DNA from: Muricoccus roseus
GTDB taxonomy: Bacteria > Pseudomonadota > Alphaproteobacteria > Acetobacterales > Acetobacteraceae
Length of the DNA: 64,000 bases
Direction of reading: 5' to 3'
Assembly: GCF_900141905.1 (NCBI RefSeq)
Contig: NZ_FQZF01000013.1
Span: forward strand, 1 to 64,000
The position numbers and the translations under genes are program-made. Below are positions 16,808 to 26,278 of this stretch, piece after piece (position 1 is the first letter of the stretch; each line of letters opens with the position of its first letter). The notes under the pieces are model-generated. The model ran no database searches. It had not been told where the DNA came from and saw only the letters and a program-made list of their open reading frames with translations.

Positions 16808-16961
16808 CCGGGTCGGGCCGGGAGCCCGGAGGGCAGGCATGTGGACGGCGGACAGCCTGCCAAACGGCGGCTGCTCCTCGCGCCGGGCCTGCGAGGCCGA
16901 GGTTCTATGGAGCATCCGCGCCGCTTCACCTCTCGGTGAAGGGGGCTGCGGCTTCCACCAC

Positions 16962-17007
16962 TTGCATCCCGCAATCTGCGGGAATAATGAGAATGACTAT
17001 CAATACG
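16962..17007 (+). promoter_or_regulatory. Promoter with Fur-box-like site before the entE-like gene
   Basis: TTGCAT (16962-16967), 17 bases, TAATGA (16985-16990) makes a good sigma-70 promoter. GAGAATGACTATCAATACG (16989-17007) matches 13 of 19 positions of the Fur consensus GATAATGATAATCATTATC and overlaps the -10 box and expected start of transcription near 16997. A small inverted repeat CCCGC/GCGGG occupies the spacer. This predicts repression when iron is plentiful. Confidence 0.6.
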
Positions 17008-17079
17008 GGTGGGCGCCGCGAGACCGCTGCCCGCGCCGGTTCCGCGCCACCGCCGGAACGCTCAGGATGGACCTCTGCC

Positions 17080-18702
17080 TTGATTCCGTTGCGACAGGAA
17101 TGGCCCTCCGACTTCGCGGCACGCTATCGCGCGGCCGGCTACTGGCGGGGCGAGACCTTCCCCGGCTTCCTGCGCCAGCGGGCCGAGGAGCGGCCCGGGG
17201 CGGAGGCGATCATCGGCGGTGGCCAGCGCTGGACTTATGCGGAGCTCCATGCCCGCGCCGAACGGGCGGCAGCCGGCTTTCTCGCCCTGGGGCTGCGGCC
17301 GGGCGACCGTGTCGTCGTGCAGCTCGGCAACATCCCGGAGTTCTTCGCCGTCGTCTTCGGCCTGTTCCGGGCGGGGCTGGTGCCCGTCTATGCGCTGCCG
17401 GCCCACCGCCTTACCGAAATCGCGCATTTCGTCGCCAGGGCGGAGGCCGCAGCCTATGTGGCCGCGGAGCGGCAGGAGGGCTTCGACTATCGTGGCCTCG
17501 CGCGTGATCTGCGCGCTGCGCGCCCGGATCTGCGGGTGGTCATCGTGGGCGATGCGGCCGAGTTCACGCCCTTCGATGCCCTGGATGGCGACCGGGCGGC
17601 TCTGCCCGGCGACCCGGACCCGTCCAGCGTCGCCTTCCTGCAGATATCCGGTGGCACGACCGGCCTTTCCAAGCTCATCCCGCGCACGCATGACGACTAC
17701 ATCTACAGCTTCCGCGCCAGCAACGAGATCTGCGGCGTCAGGCCGGAGAGCGTCTTCCTCGTCGCGCTGCCCGCAGCCCACAACTTCCCAATGAGCTCGC
17801 CGGGCCATATGGGGGCGCTGTATGCCGGTGCGCGCGTCGTCCTCAGCCCGACGCCGAGCCCCGAGGCGGCCTTTCCGCTGATCGAAGGCGAAGGCGTGAC
17901 GATCACCGGCCTCGTGCCGCCGCTCGCCCTGCTCTGGGCACAGGCCGCGGCGGCGGGCAAGCACGACCTTTCCAGCCTGGAGGTGCTGCTGGTGGGCGGC
18001 GCGAAGCTCACCCCCGAGGCGGCGCGCCGGGTCCGGGAAGGACTGCCTTGCAAGCTGCAGCAGGTCTTCGGCATGGCCGAGGGGCTGGTGAACTACACCC
18101 GCCTCGACGATCCCGATGAGATCGTGCTGGAAACCCAGGGCCGTCCCATCTGCCCCGATGACGAGGTGCTGATCGTCGATGATATCGGCGAGCGCGTACC
18201 GGAGGGCGAGCCGGGCTATCTCCTCACGCGCGGGCCCTACACCATCCGCGCCTACCATAATGACGAGGCCGCGAATGCGCGGTCCTTCACGCTCGACGGC
18301 TTCTACCGTACCGGCGACATCGTGCGCCGCACGGAGCGGGCCTACCTCGTCGTGCAGGGGCGGGCGGGCGACCATATCAACCGCGCCGGCGAGAAGATTT
18401 CGGCGGAGGAGGTGGAGGATCACCTCCTCGCCCACCCCCAGGTCTTCGATGCCGCGGTGGTGTCCGTCCCCGACGAGTTCCTCGGGGAGCGCAGCTGCGC
18501 CTTCATCATCCCGCGCGGCGAGCGCCCGCGCCCGGCCGCGCTGAAGGCCTGGATGCGCGGGCGCGCGATCGCGGCCTTCAAGGTGCCGGACCAGATCGTG
18601 CTGGTGGACTCCTTCGAGACGACGGCGGCCGGGAAGGTCAGCCGAAAGGAGCTGCGCGCCCGCCTGCGCACGCGGCTGATGGCCGAGGACGGTGTGAGCT
18701 GA
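17080..18702 (+). CDS. entE: 2,3-dihydroxybenzoate-AMP ligase, EntE/DhbE-like
   Basis: The protein has 540 residues if it starts at TTG 17080, matching EntE and DhbE length. The in-frame ATGs at 16987 and 16993 fall in the -10 box or before the expected transcript start, and their 31 extra residues are disordered; the TTG has only a distant AGGA, so the start is uncertain. The enzyme adenylates an aryl acid and loads it on a carrier protein. [21 protein letters not shown] is the ATP loop region (cited by its ends LQISGG and RTHDDY), with [14 protein letters not shown] and [13 protein letters not shown] later. In [12 protein letters not shown] the HN pair and the last serine match DHB-selecting DhbE, where salicylate enzymes carry cysteine. 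Confidence 0.92.
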   Translation: MIPLRQEWPSDFAARYRAAGYWRGETFPGFLRQRAEERPGAEAIIGGGQRWTYAELHARAERAAAGFLALGLRPGDRVVVQLGNIPEFFAVVFGLFRAGLVPVYALPAHRLTEIAHFVARAEAAAYVAAERQEGFDYRGLARDLRAARPDLRVVIVGDAAEFTPFDALDGDRAALPGDPDPSSVAFLQISGGTTGLSKLIPRTHDDYIYSFRASNEICGVRPESVFLVALPAAHNFPMSSPGHMGALYAGARVVLSPTPSPEAAFPLIEGEGVTITGLVPPLALLWAQAAAAGKHDLSSLEVLLVGGAKLTPEAARRVREGLPCKLQQVFGMAEGLVNYTRLDDPDEIVLETQGRPICPDDEVLIVDDIGERVPEGEPGYLLTRGPYTIRAYHNDEAANARSFTLDGFYRTGDIVRRTERAYLVVQGRAGDHINRAGEKISAEEVEDHLLAHPQVFDAAVVSVPDEFLGERSCAFIIPRGERPRPAALKAWMRGRAIAAFKVPDQIVLVDSFETTAAGKVSRKELRARLRTRLMAEDGVS

Positions 18703-18719
18703 ACGGGAGGAATGGCGGA

Positions 18720-18983
18720 ATGGCCGATGCGATGAACCCGCCGATGACGCGGGAGCGGATGCGCGCCGATCTCGCGCGCGCGCTGCGGATGGAGGCCGAG
18801 GAGATTGGGGACGACGACAACCTGGACGATCTCGGCCTCGATTCCATGCGCGCCATGAACCTGGTGATGCGCTGGACCGAGGCGGGGCTGCAGCTCGATT
18901 TCGGAGAGCTGGCCGAAAAGGTCACCCTCGGCGCCTGGTGGGCCGTGGCGGAGCGCGCGATGGCGAAGCGCGCCCATGGCTGA
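18720..18983 (+). CDS. Stand-alone aryl carrier protein
   Basis: The protein has 87 residues and follows entE by 17 bases with GGGAGGAA in front. LDDLGLDSMRAMNLVMRW carries Ser42, the expected 4'-phosphopantetheine attachment site. It resembles the C-terminal carrier domain of EntB/DhbB, but the isochorismatase half is absent. It would carry the dihydroxybenzoyl group from the EntE-like enzyme to the condensation domain encoded next. It overlaps that gene by 8 bases. A separate isochorismatase would have to be encoded elsewhere. Confidence 0.88.
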   Translation: MADAMNPPMTRERMRADLARALRMEAEEIGDDDNLDDLGLDSMRAMNLVMRWTEAGLQLDFGELAEKVTLGAWWAVAERAMAKRAHG

Positions 18984-21900
18984 CGGCGGCGGCGCGACGG
19001 TGCCCGACCTGCCGCTGACCGAGGCGCAGGAGGGCCTCTGGTACGCGCAGCGGCTCGACCCGGGAAACCCGGTCTTCAACACGGGGCAGTACATCGAGTT
19101 CCGCGGCCCGCTGGACGTGCAGGCCTTCCGCGCGGCCGTGGACGGGATGGTGGCCGAGGCGGATTCTCTTGCCCTTCGTATCCAGGAAGCGCCCGGCGGC
19201 GCCACCCAGCGGCTCGATCCCGCACTGCGCCCCTGGCTGGAGGTGGTGGACCTCTCCGCTGCCACCGCCCCCCTCGCCGAGGCTCGCGAAGCCATGGCGC
19301 GCGACATGGCGCGCGCAATGGCACGCCCTGGCGATCCCGCGCGCGGCGGGCTCGCCGCCGAACGCCTCTATCGCCTCTCGCGGGACCATCATCTCTGGTA
19401 CCAGCGCGCCCATCACCTCGTGCTGGACGGCTTCGGAACGGAACTGCTCGTCCGCCGCACCGCCGCTCTCTATGCCGCGCGCCTCACCGGGAGCGATCCG
19501 GGCCAACCTCTCTCGCCCTTCGCCGCCACGGTCGAGGAGGACGCCGCCTATCGCGCCTCGCCGCGACGGGCGGCCGATGCCGAGTACTGGCGCAAGGCCA
19601 TGGCCGATGCGCCCGACGTCACCGGCATGGCCCAGGGCAGGGCGCTGACGGCACGATCCTCCCATCGCGCCCACGCAAGGATCGATGCCGCGACCGGCAA
19701 CGCCCTGCGCCGCATCGCCGCGGCACAGGACCTGGCCTGGCCGGACCTCCTCACGGCGCTTCTCGGCGCCTATTGCCGGCGCATCGGCGGGGAGGGCGAG
19801 GCGGTGCTCGGCGTCACCTTCATGAACCGCTTCGGCAGCGCGGCGGCGCGCGTGCCCGCGACGCTGATGAACGTGCTCCCTCTGCGCATCCGCATGGACG
19901 AGGCGCTGCCCCTGCACCAATCCGTGGAGGAGGTGGCGGTCCAGCTCGCGCGCCTTCGCCGGCACGGCCGCTACCGCGGCGAGCAGCTTCGCCGCGACCT
20001 CGGCCGTGTCGGCGCGGGCCGCCGGCTGCACGGCGCCATCATCAACATCCAGCCCTTTCATGAGATCCCGGAATTTCCTGGACTCACCGCCGAGCTGCAT
20101 CTGCTCGGCACCGGCCCGGTGGACGACATCACCTTCGACCTCCGCACCGATCCGGGCGCCGCCACGCTTCGCCTCGATGTCGAAGCCAATCCGAGCCTCT
20201 ATTCCGCCGAGGAGACCGCCGCGCATGCCGTCCGGGCCGCGCATTTCGTCTCCGCCGCGCTGACGGCCGGGTGCCTGGCCGATGTGCCCACGGCGACGCC
20301 CGAGGAGGCGCGACGCCTCATCGAAACGGTGAACGAGACGGGCCATCCTGTTCCGGACACGACCCTCACGGCACTGATCGAGGCGGCCGTGGCCGCGCAC
20401 CCCGAGCGCACCGCGCTCGTTTTCGAGGGGCAGACCCTGAGTTACGGCGCGCTGCAGGCCCGCAGCGTCGCCCTGGCCGCCCTGCTTGCGGCGCGCGGCA
20501 TCGGGGCGGGTGACCTGGTCGCGGTCTCCCTGGACCGTTCCCCTGAACTCGTGGTCGCGCTGCTCGGCATCCTGCGCGCCGGGGCGGCCTATCTTCCGCT
20601 GGATCCAGCCCATCCGGCCGACCGGCTCGCGCGCATCCTTGCCTCGGCGAGGCCGCGACTGGCCCTCGCGCAGGCGGTCCTGCCTGGGGGGGTCGAGGTG
20701 CTTCCGCCCGCCTCCTGGCCGCGGCACGGCACCGCTCCCGCCGGCCCAGCGCCGGGGGACGTGGCCTATGCCATCTACACCTCCGGTTCCACGGGCGAGC
20801 CCAAGGGCGCCGTCATCTCCCACCGAGCCATCGTCAACCGCCTACTGTGGATGCGGGACCATTACGGCTTCACGGCCGAGGACCGCATCCTCCAGAAGAC
20901 CCCGGCCACCTTCGATGTCTCCGTCTGGGAGTTCTTTCTTCCGCTTATCACCGGGGCCAGCCTCGTCCTCGCATCACCCGGCGCGCATCGCGACCCCTCG
21001 GCCATCGCCCGCCTCATCCGGGACCAGCGGATCACGACGGCCCATTTCGTGCCGTCCATGCTCTCCGCCTTCCTCGCTCACCCGCAGGTGCGGGGCATCG
21101 AACTGGCCCGCGTCTTCTGTTCCGGCGAGGAACTGACGCCCGATCTCCGCGACCGCTTCCACGCGACGGTGAGGGCGGAGCTGCACAATCTCTATGGCCC
21201 CACCGAAGCCGCGGTGGATGTCAGCTACTGGGATGCTTCCCTGGGCGACGACAGCCGGCCCATCCCGATCGGGCGGCCGGTCTGGAACACGCGCCTCTAT
21301 GTGCTGGACGAGGCGCTGCGCCCGGTGCCGCCCGGTGTTACCGGCCATCTCTTCATCGCGGGCCGGCAGCTCGCGCGCGAATATCTCGGCCGGCCCGACC
21401 TCACCGCCCAGGCCTTCATCGCGGATCCGTTCCGCCCGGGCGAGCGCATGTACCGCACGGGCGACCTCGCACGGTTCCGACCGGATGGGGCGATCCTCTA
21501 TCTCGGCCGCTCCGACGGGCAGGTGAAGCTGCGGGGCTTCCGGATCGAGCTGGGTGAGATCGAGGCGGTGATCGCCTCCTCCTGCCTGGTCCGCCAGGTC
21601 CGGGTCGTCGCGCGTGAGGACCGGCCCGGCGACAAGCGCCTGGTCGCCTATCTCGTCCCGGCCGCGGAATACGAGGGGCCCGGATTGCGTGCCCATGTGG
21701 CTGCCCGGCTGCCGGACTACATGGTTCCCTCGGCCTTCGTCGCGCTCGATGCGCTGCCCGTGAACACCAGCGGCAAGCTTGACCGCGCCGCGCTGCCCGC
21801 GCCCGGGATGCAGCAGCGCAGGGGGCGCCCGCCCGAGTCGGAGACGGAGCGCCGCCTCGCGCAGCTCTTCGCGGAGGTGCTGGACCTGCCGGAGATCGGG

Positions 21901-22857
21901 GCGGAGGAGGATTTCTTCGCGCTCGGTGGGCATTCCCTGCTCGCGGTCGATCTCATGCTGCGCGTGCAGGAAACCTTCGGCCGGGACCCCGGGCTGGGTG
22001 CGCTCTTCGAACGGCCGACGGTCGCGCGCCTCGCCGCTCTCATCGACGCCGCTGCCCTTCCGCCCAGCGATGACGGGCTGCGCCCCCTGATCCGCCTTGC
22101 CCAGGGGGAGGAGACCCGCGCGCCGCTCTTCGTGGTGCATCCGGCCGGCGGCATCGCCTGGTGCTACGGCAACCTCGCCCGTGCCCTGGCGCCCGGGCGC
22201 AGCGTCCTCGGCTTGCAGGCCCCCTCATTGGATGCGGAGGTGCCCCCGCCCGCGAGCCTCGACGCGCTGGCCGCCGATTACGTGGACCGAATCCTGGCCT
22301 CGGCGCCTCCCGGCCCGATCCACCTCGCGGGCTGGTCGGTCGGCGGTATCATCGCGCATGCCATGGCGGTGCGGCTGCGCGAACTCGGCCACGCGGTCGG
22401 GGCGCTGGCGCTCCTGGATGCCTATCCGGCCGATGCCTGGCGGGCCGAGCCCGAGCCCGACGCGGCCGCCATCTTCCGCGCCCTGCTGGTGATCGCAGGC
22501 CACGACCCGGCGCAGCACCCCGATCTCCCGATGCACCGTGAGGCGGTGATCGACTTCCTGCGGCAGGGCGGCACCCCGCTCGGCCGGTTGCCCGAGGCGG
22601 CGCTGGACGGGGTCGTGCGCGTGGTGGAGGGCAACAACCGTCTTGTCCGCGGCCATCGCCACCGGCGCTTTGGCGGCACGGTGACGCATTTCCGCGCCGC
22701 GCGGGACCATGCCGGGCGCGCTCTGTCACCCGCCATGTGGGCGCCCTATGCCGGGCGGCTGGAGGTGGTGGATGTTCCCGCGCTGCATGGGGAGATGGTG
22801 GGCGGCAGGGCGACCGGATTGATCGCGCCGGTGCTGGGCGCCCTCCTGGATTCCTGA
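18976..22857 (+). CDS. entF: EntF-like nonribosomal peptide synthetase (C-A-T-TE), serine-specific
   Basis: The protein has 1293 residues, the size of EntF. The condensation domain (1 to about 430) has HHLVLDG near residue 145. The adenylation domain (about 465-880) has YTSGSTGEPKG and NTSGKLDR. Reading its pocket from FDVSVWEFF, AHFVPSM, VFCSGEE and LYGPTEAAVDVS gives DVWHFSLVDK, identical to the EntF serine code. A carrier domain with GGHSLL (about 983) and a thioesterase with GWSVGG (serine about 1121) and a C-terminal ALHGEM histidine follow. With the two preceding genes it should make an N-(dihydroxybenzoyl)serine oligomer or cyclic trilactone like enterobactin. No MbtH-like gene, PPTase, exporter or receptor is nearby. 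Confidence 0.93.
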   Translation: MADGGGATVPDLPLTEAQEGLWYAQRLDPGNPVFNTGQYIEFRGPLDVQAFRAAVDGMVAEADSLALRIQEAPGGATQRLDPALRPWLEVVDLSAATAPLAEAREAMARDMARAMARPGDPARGGLAAERLYRLSRDHHLWYQRAHHLVLDGFGTELLVRRTAALYAARLTGSDPGQPLSPFAATVEEDAAYRASPRRAADAEYWRKAMADAPDVTGMAQGRALTARSSHRAHARIDAATGNALRRIAAAQDLAWPDLLTALLGAYCRRIGGEGEAVLGVTFMNRFGSAAARVPATLMNVLPLRIRMDEALPLHQSVEEVAVQLARLRRHGRYRGEQLRRDLGRVGAGRRLHGAIINIQPFHEIPEFPGLTAELHLLGTGPVDDITFDLRTDPGAATLRLDVEANPSLYSAEETAAHAVRAAHFVSAALTAGCLADVPTATPEEARRLIETVNETGHPVPDTTLTALIEAAVAAHPERTALVFEGQTLSYGALQARSVALAALLAARGIGAGDLVAVSLDRSPELVVALLGILRAGAAYLPLDPAHPADRLARILASARPRLALAQAVLPGGVEVLPPASWPRHGTAPAGPAPGDVAYAIYTSGSTGEPKGAVISHRAIVNRLLWMRDHYGFTAEDRILQKTPATFDVSVWEFFLPLITGASLVLASPGAHRDPSAIARLIRDQRITTAHFVPSMLSAFLAHPQVRGIELARVFCSGEELTPDLRDRFHATVRAELHNLYGPTEAAVDVSYWDASLGDDSRPIPIGRPVWNTRLYVLDEALRPVPPGVTGHLFIAGRQLAREYLGRPDLTAQAFIADPFRPGERMYRTGDLARFRPDGAILYLGRSDGQVKLRGFRIELGEIEAVIASSCLVRQVRVVAREDRPGDKRLVAYLVPAAEYEGPGLRAHVAARLPDYMVPSAFVALDALPVNTSGKLDRAALPAPGMQQRRGRPPESETERRLAQLFAEVLDLPEIGAEEDFFALGGHSLLAVDLMLRVQETFGRDPGLGALFERPTVARLAALIDAAALPPSDDGLRPLIRLAQGEETRAPLFVVHPAGGIAWCYGNLARALAPGRSVLGLQAPSLDAEVPPPASLDALAADYVDRILASAPPGPIHLAGWSVGGIIAHAMAVRLRELGHAVGALALLDAYPADAWRAEPEPDAAAIFRALLVIAGHDPAQHPDLPMHREAVIDFLRQGGTPLGRLPEAALDGVVRVVEGNNRLVRGHRHRRFGGTVTHFRAARDHAGRALSPAMWAPYAGRLEVVDVPALHGEMVGGRATGLIAPVLGALLDS

Positions 22858-22858
22858 G

Positions 22859-22881
22859 GGCGGCGGGCCGGGCCCGCCGCC
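22859..22881. terminator. Strong hairpin between convergent genes
   Basis: GGCGGCGGGC (22859-22868) and GCCCGCCGCC (22872-22881) form a perfect 10-base stem with a 3-base loop. It starts one base after the synthetase stop and ends seven bases before the stop of the convergent gene. No T-run follows. A two-way terminator is likely. Confidence 0.6.
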
Positions 22882-22888
22882 ACGCGCC

Positions 22889-23965
22889 TCAGGCGCGGAT
22901 GAGGCTCACCGTGTCGCCATTCGGGTCCTCGACCGGCGGCTGCCCGCGCGGAGCCATGCGGGCCTTGTTGGTGACATAGGCAAGGCCTGAGCGGCGATCG
23001 ACCGCGACCGTGTTCGGATGCGTGCCGGTCTCCAGGCTCGTCATCACGCTCAGGTTGCGTGTATCGACAAGGCTCACCGTGCCCGCACCGCGATTGGCCA
23101 CATAGGCGACCGCGCCATCCCCCGAGAGGCTGACGCCCAGCGCGCCCGCGCCGGTCTCCAGGACCTTCAGCGCCTCCCCGGAAGCGACATCGAGCACGGA
23201 AAGCTGCCCGCTCTTCTGGTTCGTGCAGAACAGGCGGCCGCCGGCCGCGTCATAGGCCAGGTTGACCGGGGAATCGCCGCCGCAGGCGAAGCGCCGCACC
23301 CCCGCCTTCCGCGCAAGGCTCACCTCCACCACCTCGTTCGCCTGCATCGCCGCGGCGAAGAGCCTGTCCCCGGCCGGGTCATAGGCGAGGCCGGAGATGC
23401 CGCCCTCGAGCCCCTCGGTGATGACCGTGGACACCGTGTTGGCGGATGTATCCACTACCCAGATCGCGCTGGGCTTCTCGCGGGCGCCGAAGACCGAGAC
23501 GAAGGCCCGATTCCGCGCCTCGTCCACCACGACCTGACGCACATGGGCGCCCGCGCCCTCGCCGATCTGCGCCTTCACCGTTCCGCTGCGCAGGTCGATC
23601 GCCAGGAGCTTGCCGTCGCGCGTCGCGGTGCCGAACAGCATGCCGGTCCGGTCGTTCACCGCCAGGCCGAAGGCAGGGTCGTCGCCGAGCTCGACGGTCG
23701 AGCGCAGCTCCAGCGTGCGGGGATCAAGGCCCAGGATCTTCGCGCTGTTGCCGCCACGAGGCCCGGCGCTGGCGACATGGAGGAGGTTGGTGGTGGTGCT
23801 GACGACCAGCTCGTACAGCCCGGGCGCGACTTTCACCGTCCTCTCCACCGTGGGAGCGGCCAGGGCTGGCGAGCCCTTGGCCGCGACCCCTGCGGCGCCG
23901 AGCAGGGCCAGAAGGTGACGGCGGGAGAGCGCGGGGCGGGGACCGGCGGCAGGGCTGATCGGCAT
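22889..23965 (-). CDS. Exported YncE-like beta-propeller protein
   Basis: The protein has 358 residues. The N-terminus has SRRHLLALLGAAG, a twin-arginine-type signal ending near PALAAP. The rest is a set of repeated blades with YVTN-type motifs (AYVANRGAGTVSLVDT, AVDRRSGLAYVTNKA), the 40-residue repeat of YncE-like seven-bladed propellers. It should be periplasmic. E. coli yncE is known to be iron-repressed. Here a Fur-box-like site lies 73-91 bases upstream of the start and a siderophore synthetase is convergent with it, so a role under iron limitation is likely. Its molecular task is not known. Confidence 0.85.
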   Translation of the reverse strand: MPISPAAGPRPALSRRHLLALLGAAGVAAKGSPALAAPTVERTVKVAPGLYELVVSTTTNLLHVASAGPRGGNSAKILGLDPRTLELRSTVELGDDPAFGLAVNDRTGMLFGTATRDGKLLAIDLRSGTVKAQIGEGAGAHVRQVVVDEARNRAFVSVFGAREKPSAIWVVDTSANTVSTVITEGLEGGISGLAYDPAGDRLFAAAMQANEVVEVSLARKAGVRRFACGGDSPVNLAYDAAGGRLFCTNQKSGQLSVLDVASGEALKVLETGAGALGVSLSGDGAVAYVANRGAGTVSLVDTRNLSVMTSLETGTHPNTVAVDRRSGLAYVTNKARMAPRGQPPVEDPNGDTVSLIRA

Positions 23966-24035
23966 CTCGGGCCTTCTCGTATGTTTCGTCCCGGGCCCAG
24001 CCAGGGCGTCACCCAGGCCGCGGCTCCGGAGCTAT

Positions 24036-24063
24036 TTGCAACTGATTATCAATAAAATAATAT
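24036..24063 (+). promoter_or_regulatory. Fur-box-like site and promoter between the beta-propeller and ABC genes
   Basis: GCAACTGATTATCAATAAA (24038-24056) matches 12 of 19 positions of the Fur consensus in a sharply AT-rich patch. It overlaps a rightward promoter TTGCAA (24036-24041), 16 bases, TAATAT (24058-24063). It could also block a leftward promoter for the beta-propeller gene. The -35 elements here and before entE share TTGCA. Confidence 0.55.
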
Positions 24064-24182
24064 CGCGGAGGCGGCAAGGCCTCGCACCCGCCCTTGTGCG
24101 GAGAGACCCCCTCTGCGAGAAGACACATGCGATCAATTCGCATTGGCGCCGATCGACAATGCTGATGACGAGGAGCGATCCC

Positions 24183-25391
24183 ATGCGGGACGATGCCCAG
24201 CCCCGCCTTGCCGCCACCCGCCGCCGCTTGCTGGTGGGGGCCGGTGTCTCAACCCTCCTGCCGCTCGCCCGCCCCGTCTTGTCGCAGGGGGCCAGGCCGC
24301 TGCGGATCGGCATGGTGACCTCGCTCTCCGGGCCCTTCACCGCGCTCGGCGAGAGCATGCGGGCGGGCATGCAGCTCCTGCTCTCGCAGTCCGGCAACAG
24401 CATGGCAGGGCGGAGCGTCGAGTTCCTGGTGGAGGACGATGCGGCCAGGCCGGAGGACGGCGTACGCAAGGCGCGCAAGCTGATCGGCCAGGACCGGGTG
24501 GATGTGATCTGCGGCGTGATCAGCTCCGGCGTGGCGCTCGCGCTGCGTGACGTCGTGACGGAAGCGAAGGTTCCGACCTTCCTCCTCGGTTCGGCCAATG
24601 ACCTCGCCCGCAAGGCGGCCAGCCCCTATATCGTGCGCCCGACCAAGACGAACTGGATGCTGGGCCATACGGCGGCACGCTGGGCGTATGACAAGGTTTC
24701 GAAGGCGCGGGTGCTCACCGTCGGCTCCGACTACGCGGCGGGCCGCGAATATGTCGGCGACTTCGTGCAGACCTTTCAGCAGCTGGGGGGCCGTCTCGGG
24801 CGGCAGCTCTGGACACCGCTGGGCAGTGCGGACTTCGGCCCGCTGCTGACCACCATCGCTTCGGAGCGGCCCGACATGGTCTTCGGGTTCTTCGCCGGCA
24901 GCGACGCCGTGCGCTTCCTGCGCCAGTGGAAGGAGTACCGGCTGGCCGGGCGAATTCCCCTCGTCGGCCCGGGCGCCTTCTTCGATCAGGAGGACGTGCT
25001 GCCGGCCGTCGGCGATGCCGCCCTCGGTGCCGTTAACGCCTTCAACCAGTCGCCCACCGCGCCGGCCAGCGCGAACTTCAACCGGGCCTATATGGCGGCC
25101 GGGAAGCCCCTTCCCGGGGAGTTCAGCACGAACGGCTATGTCTGTGGCCAGACCATCAAGGCGGTGCTCGAGCGAGTGGAGGGCGACCTCTCCGACTGGG
25201 AGAAGGCGCGTGCGGCGCTCTTCGCCGAGCCGGTGGACACCGCCTTCGGCCGCATCCCCTTCGATCCCCGAAACGGCCAGGCCATTCTCGACATCCATGT
25301 GAACGAGGTCCGGCGGAGCGCGGACGGCAAGATGATCAACACGGTCGTGCACACCTATGAGTCGGTGCGCGACCCCGGACCGGATGCCTGA
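24183..25391 (+). CDS. ABC transporter substrate-binding protein, Liv/urea-amide type
   Basis: The protein has 402 residues from ATG 24183, chosen for GGAG seven bases before it. The leader has RRRLLVGAG, compatible with Tat export, ending near PVLSQGA. The mature part begins PLRIGMVTSLSGPFTALG, the type 1 periplasmic binding fold of amino acid/amide importers, followed by VDVICGVISSGVALALRDV. It heads an operon with two permeases and two ATPases, so the system is complete. The substrate is not evident; the Fur-like site upstream suggests uptake under iron limitation, perhaps of a chelate or a siderophore fragment, which is speculative. Confidence 0.87.
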   Translation: MRDDAQPRLAATRRRLLVGAGVSTLLPLARPVLSQGARPLRIGMVTSLSGPFTALGESMRAGMQLLLSQSGNSMAGRSVEFLVEDDAARPEDGVRKARKLIGQDRVDVICGVISSGVALALRDVVTEAKVPTFLLGSANDLARKAASPYIVRPTKTNWMLGHTAARWAYDKVSKARVLTVGSDYAAGREYVGDFVQTFQQLGGRLGRQLWTPLGSADFGPLLTTIASERPDMVFGFFAGSDAVRFLRQWKEYRLAGRIPLVGPGAFFDQEDVLPAVGDAALGAVNAFNQSPTAPASANFNRAYMAAGKPLPGEFSTNGYVCGQTIKAVLERVEGDLSDWEKARAALFAEPVDTAFGRIPFDPRNGQAILDIHVNEVRRSADGKMINTVVHTYESVRDPGPDA

Positions 25392-25403
25392 GGCCAGGCC
25401 GGG

Positions 25404-26273
25404 ATGGGCTACGCCATTGTCCAGGTGCTGAACGCGCTTTCCTTCTCCGCGCTGCTGCTGCTGACCGCGCTGGGCCTCTCGGTCGTGCTCAGCCTGATGA
25501 ATTTCATCAACCTGGCGCATGGTTCCTTCTACCTGCTGGGCAGCTACATCGCGGTCTTCTGGTTCGCCTCCGGCGCACCCTGGTGGCTTGCCTTTCCCGT
25601 CGCCTTTCTCGCCACGGCACTTGCCGGCGCCCTGCTGGAACGCTTTCCCTTCCGCGGCTTCTACGCGCGCACACACCTGATGCAGGTGCTGCTGACCTAT
25701 GGCCTGTCCGTGGTTTTCGCCGATCTGATGCGCTGGGGGTTCGGCGCGCAGATTCTCTCGCCCGAGCTGCCAGAACCGCTGCAAGGTGTGGTCTTCCTCC
25801 TCGACATGCCGTTCCCGGTCTACCGCCTGTTCCTCATCGGTGTGGGCTTCTTTCTGGCGGGGATCCTCTGGGTGCTGCTCGACCGAACGCTCTGGGGCGC
25901 GGTGGTCCGCGCCTCGGTGGCAGATCGTGGGATGGTGGAGACGCTGGGCATCGATACGCGCCGGGTCCTTTCCGCCGTGCTGGTGCTCTCGGCAGGGCTT
26001 GGCGGTGTCAGCGGCGCGCTGGGCGCCGGCATGCTCGCGGCCTATCCCGGGCTTGACGAGGAGGTTCTCATCCTCGCCCTCGTTACGGTGGTCGTGGGAG
26101 GGCTGGGAACCTTCCGTGGTACGGTGCTGAGCGCATTGGTGGTCGGCTTTGCCCTGACCTTCAGTAAGGTGTGGTTCCCCGAGTTCGCCAATGTCGTGGC
26201 CTTCTCCGCCATGGCGGTGCTGCTGCTTCTCCGCCCGGCCGGGCTCGTCGCCCCAAGGCTGCGCCAGGTCTGA
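25404..26273 (+). CDS. livH: Branched-chain amino acid-type ABC permease LivH
   Basis: The protein has 289 residues with about eight membrane helices. LSVVLSLMNFINLAHGSFYLLG is the conserved LivH start of the membrane domain, and ALVTVVVGGLGTFRGTVLSALVVG is the cytoplasmic coupling loop (both cited in part: NFINLAHG and VVVGGLGTFRGT). It begins 12 bases after the binding-protein stop. It pairs with the LivM-type protein that follows to form the channel. Confidence 0.92.
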   Translation: MGYAIVQVLNALSFSALLLLTALGLSVVLSLMNFINLAHGSFYLLGSYIAVFWFASGAPWWLAFPVAFLATALAGALLERFPFRGFYARTHLMQVLLTYGLSVVFADLMRWGFGAQILSPELPEPLQGVVFLLDMPFPVYRLFLIGVGFFLAGILWVLLDRTLWGAVVRASVADRGMVETLGIDTRRVLSAVLVLSAGLGGVSGALGAGMLAAYPGLDEEVLILALVTVVVGGLGTFRGTVLSALVVGFALTFSKVWFPEFANVVAFSAMAVLLLLRPAGLVAPRLRQV

Positions 26274-26278
26274 ATTCC

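Noticed and set aside
16812-16830. Hairpin after mrpG as a terminator
   Set aside because: The stem is only about five pairs with no T-run; too weak to call in GC-rich sequence.
16987-16995. ATG codons at 16987 and 16993 as start of the EntE-like protein
   Set aside because: They fall in the -10 box or before the predicted transcript start and would add a disordered tail; not fully excluded without transcript data.
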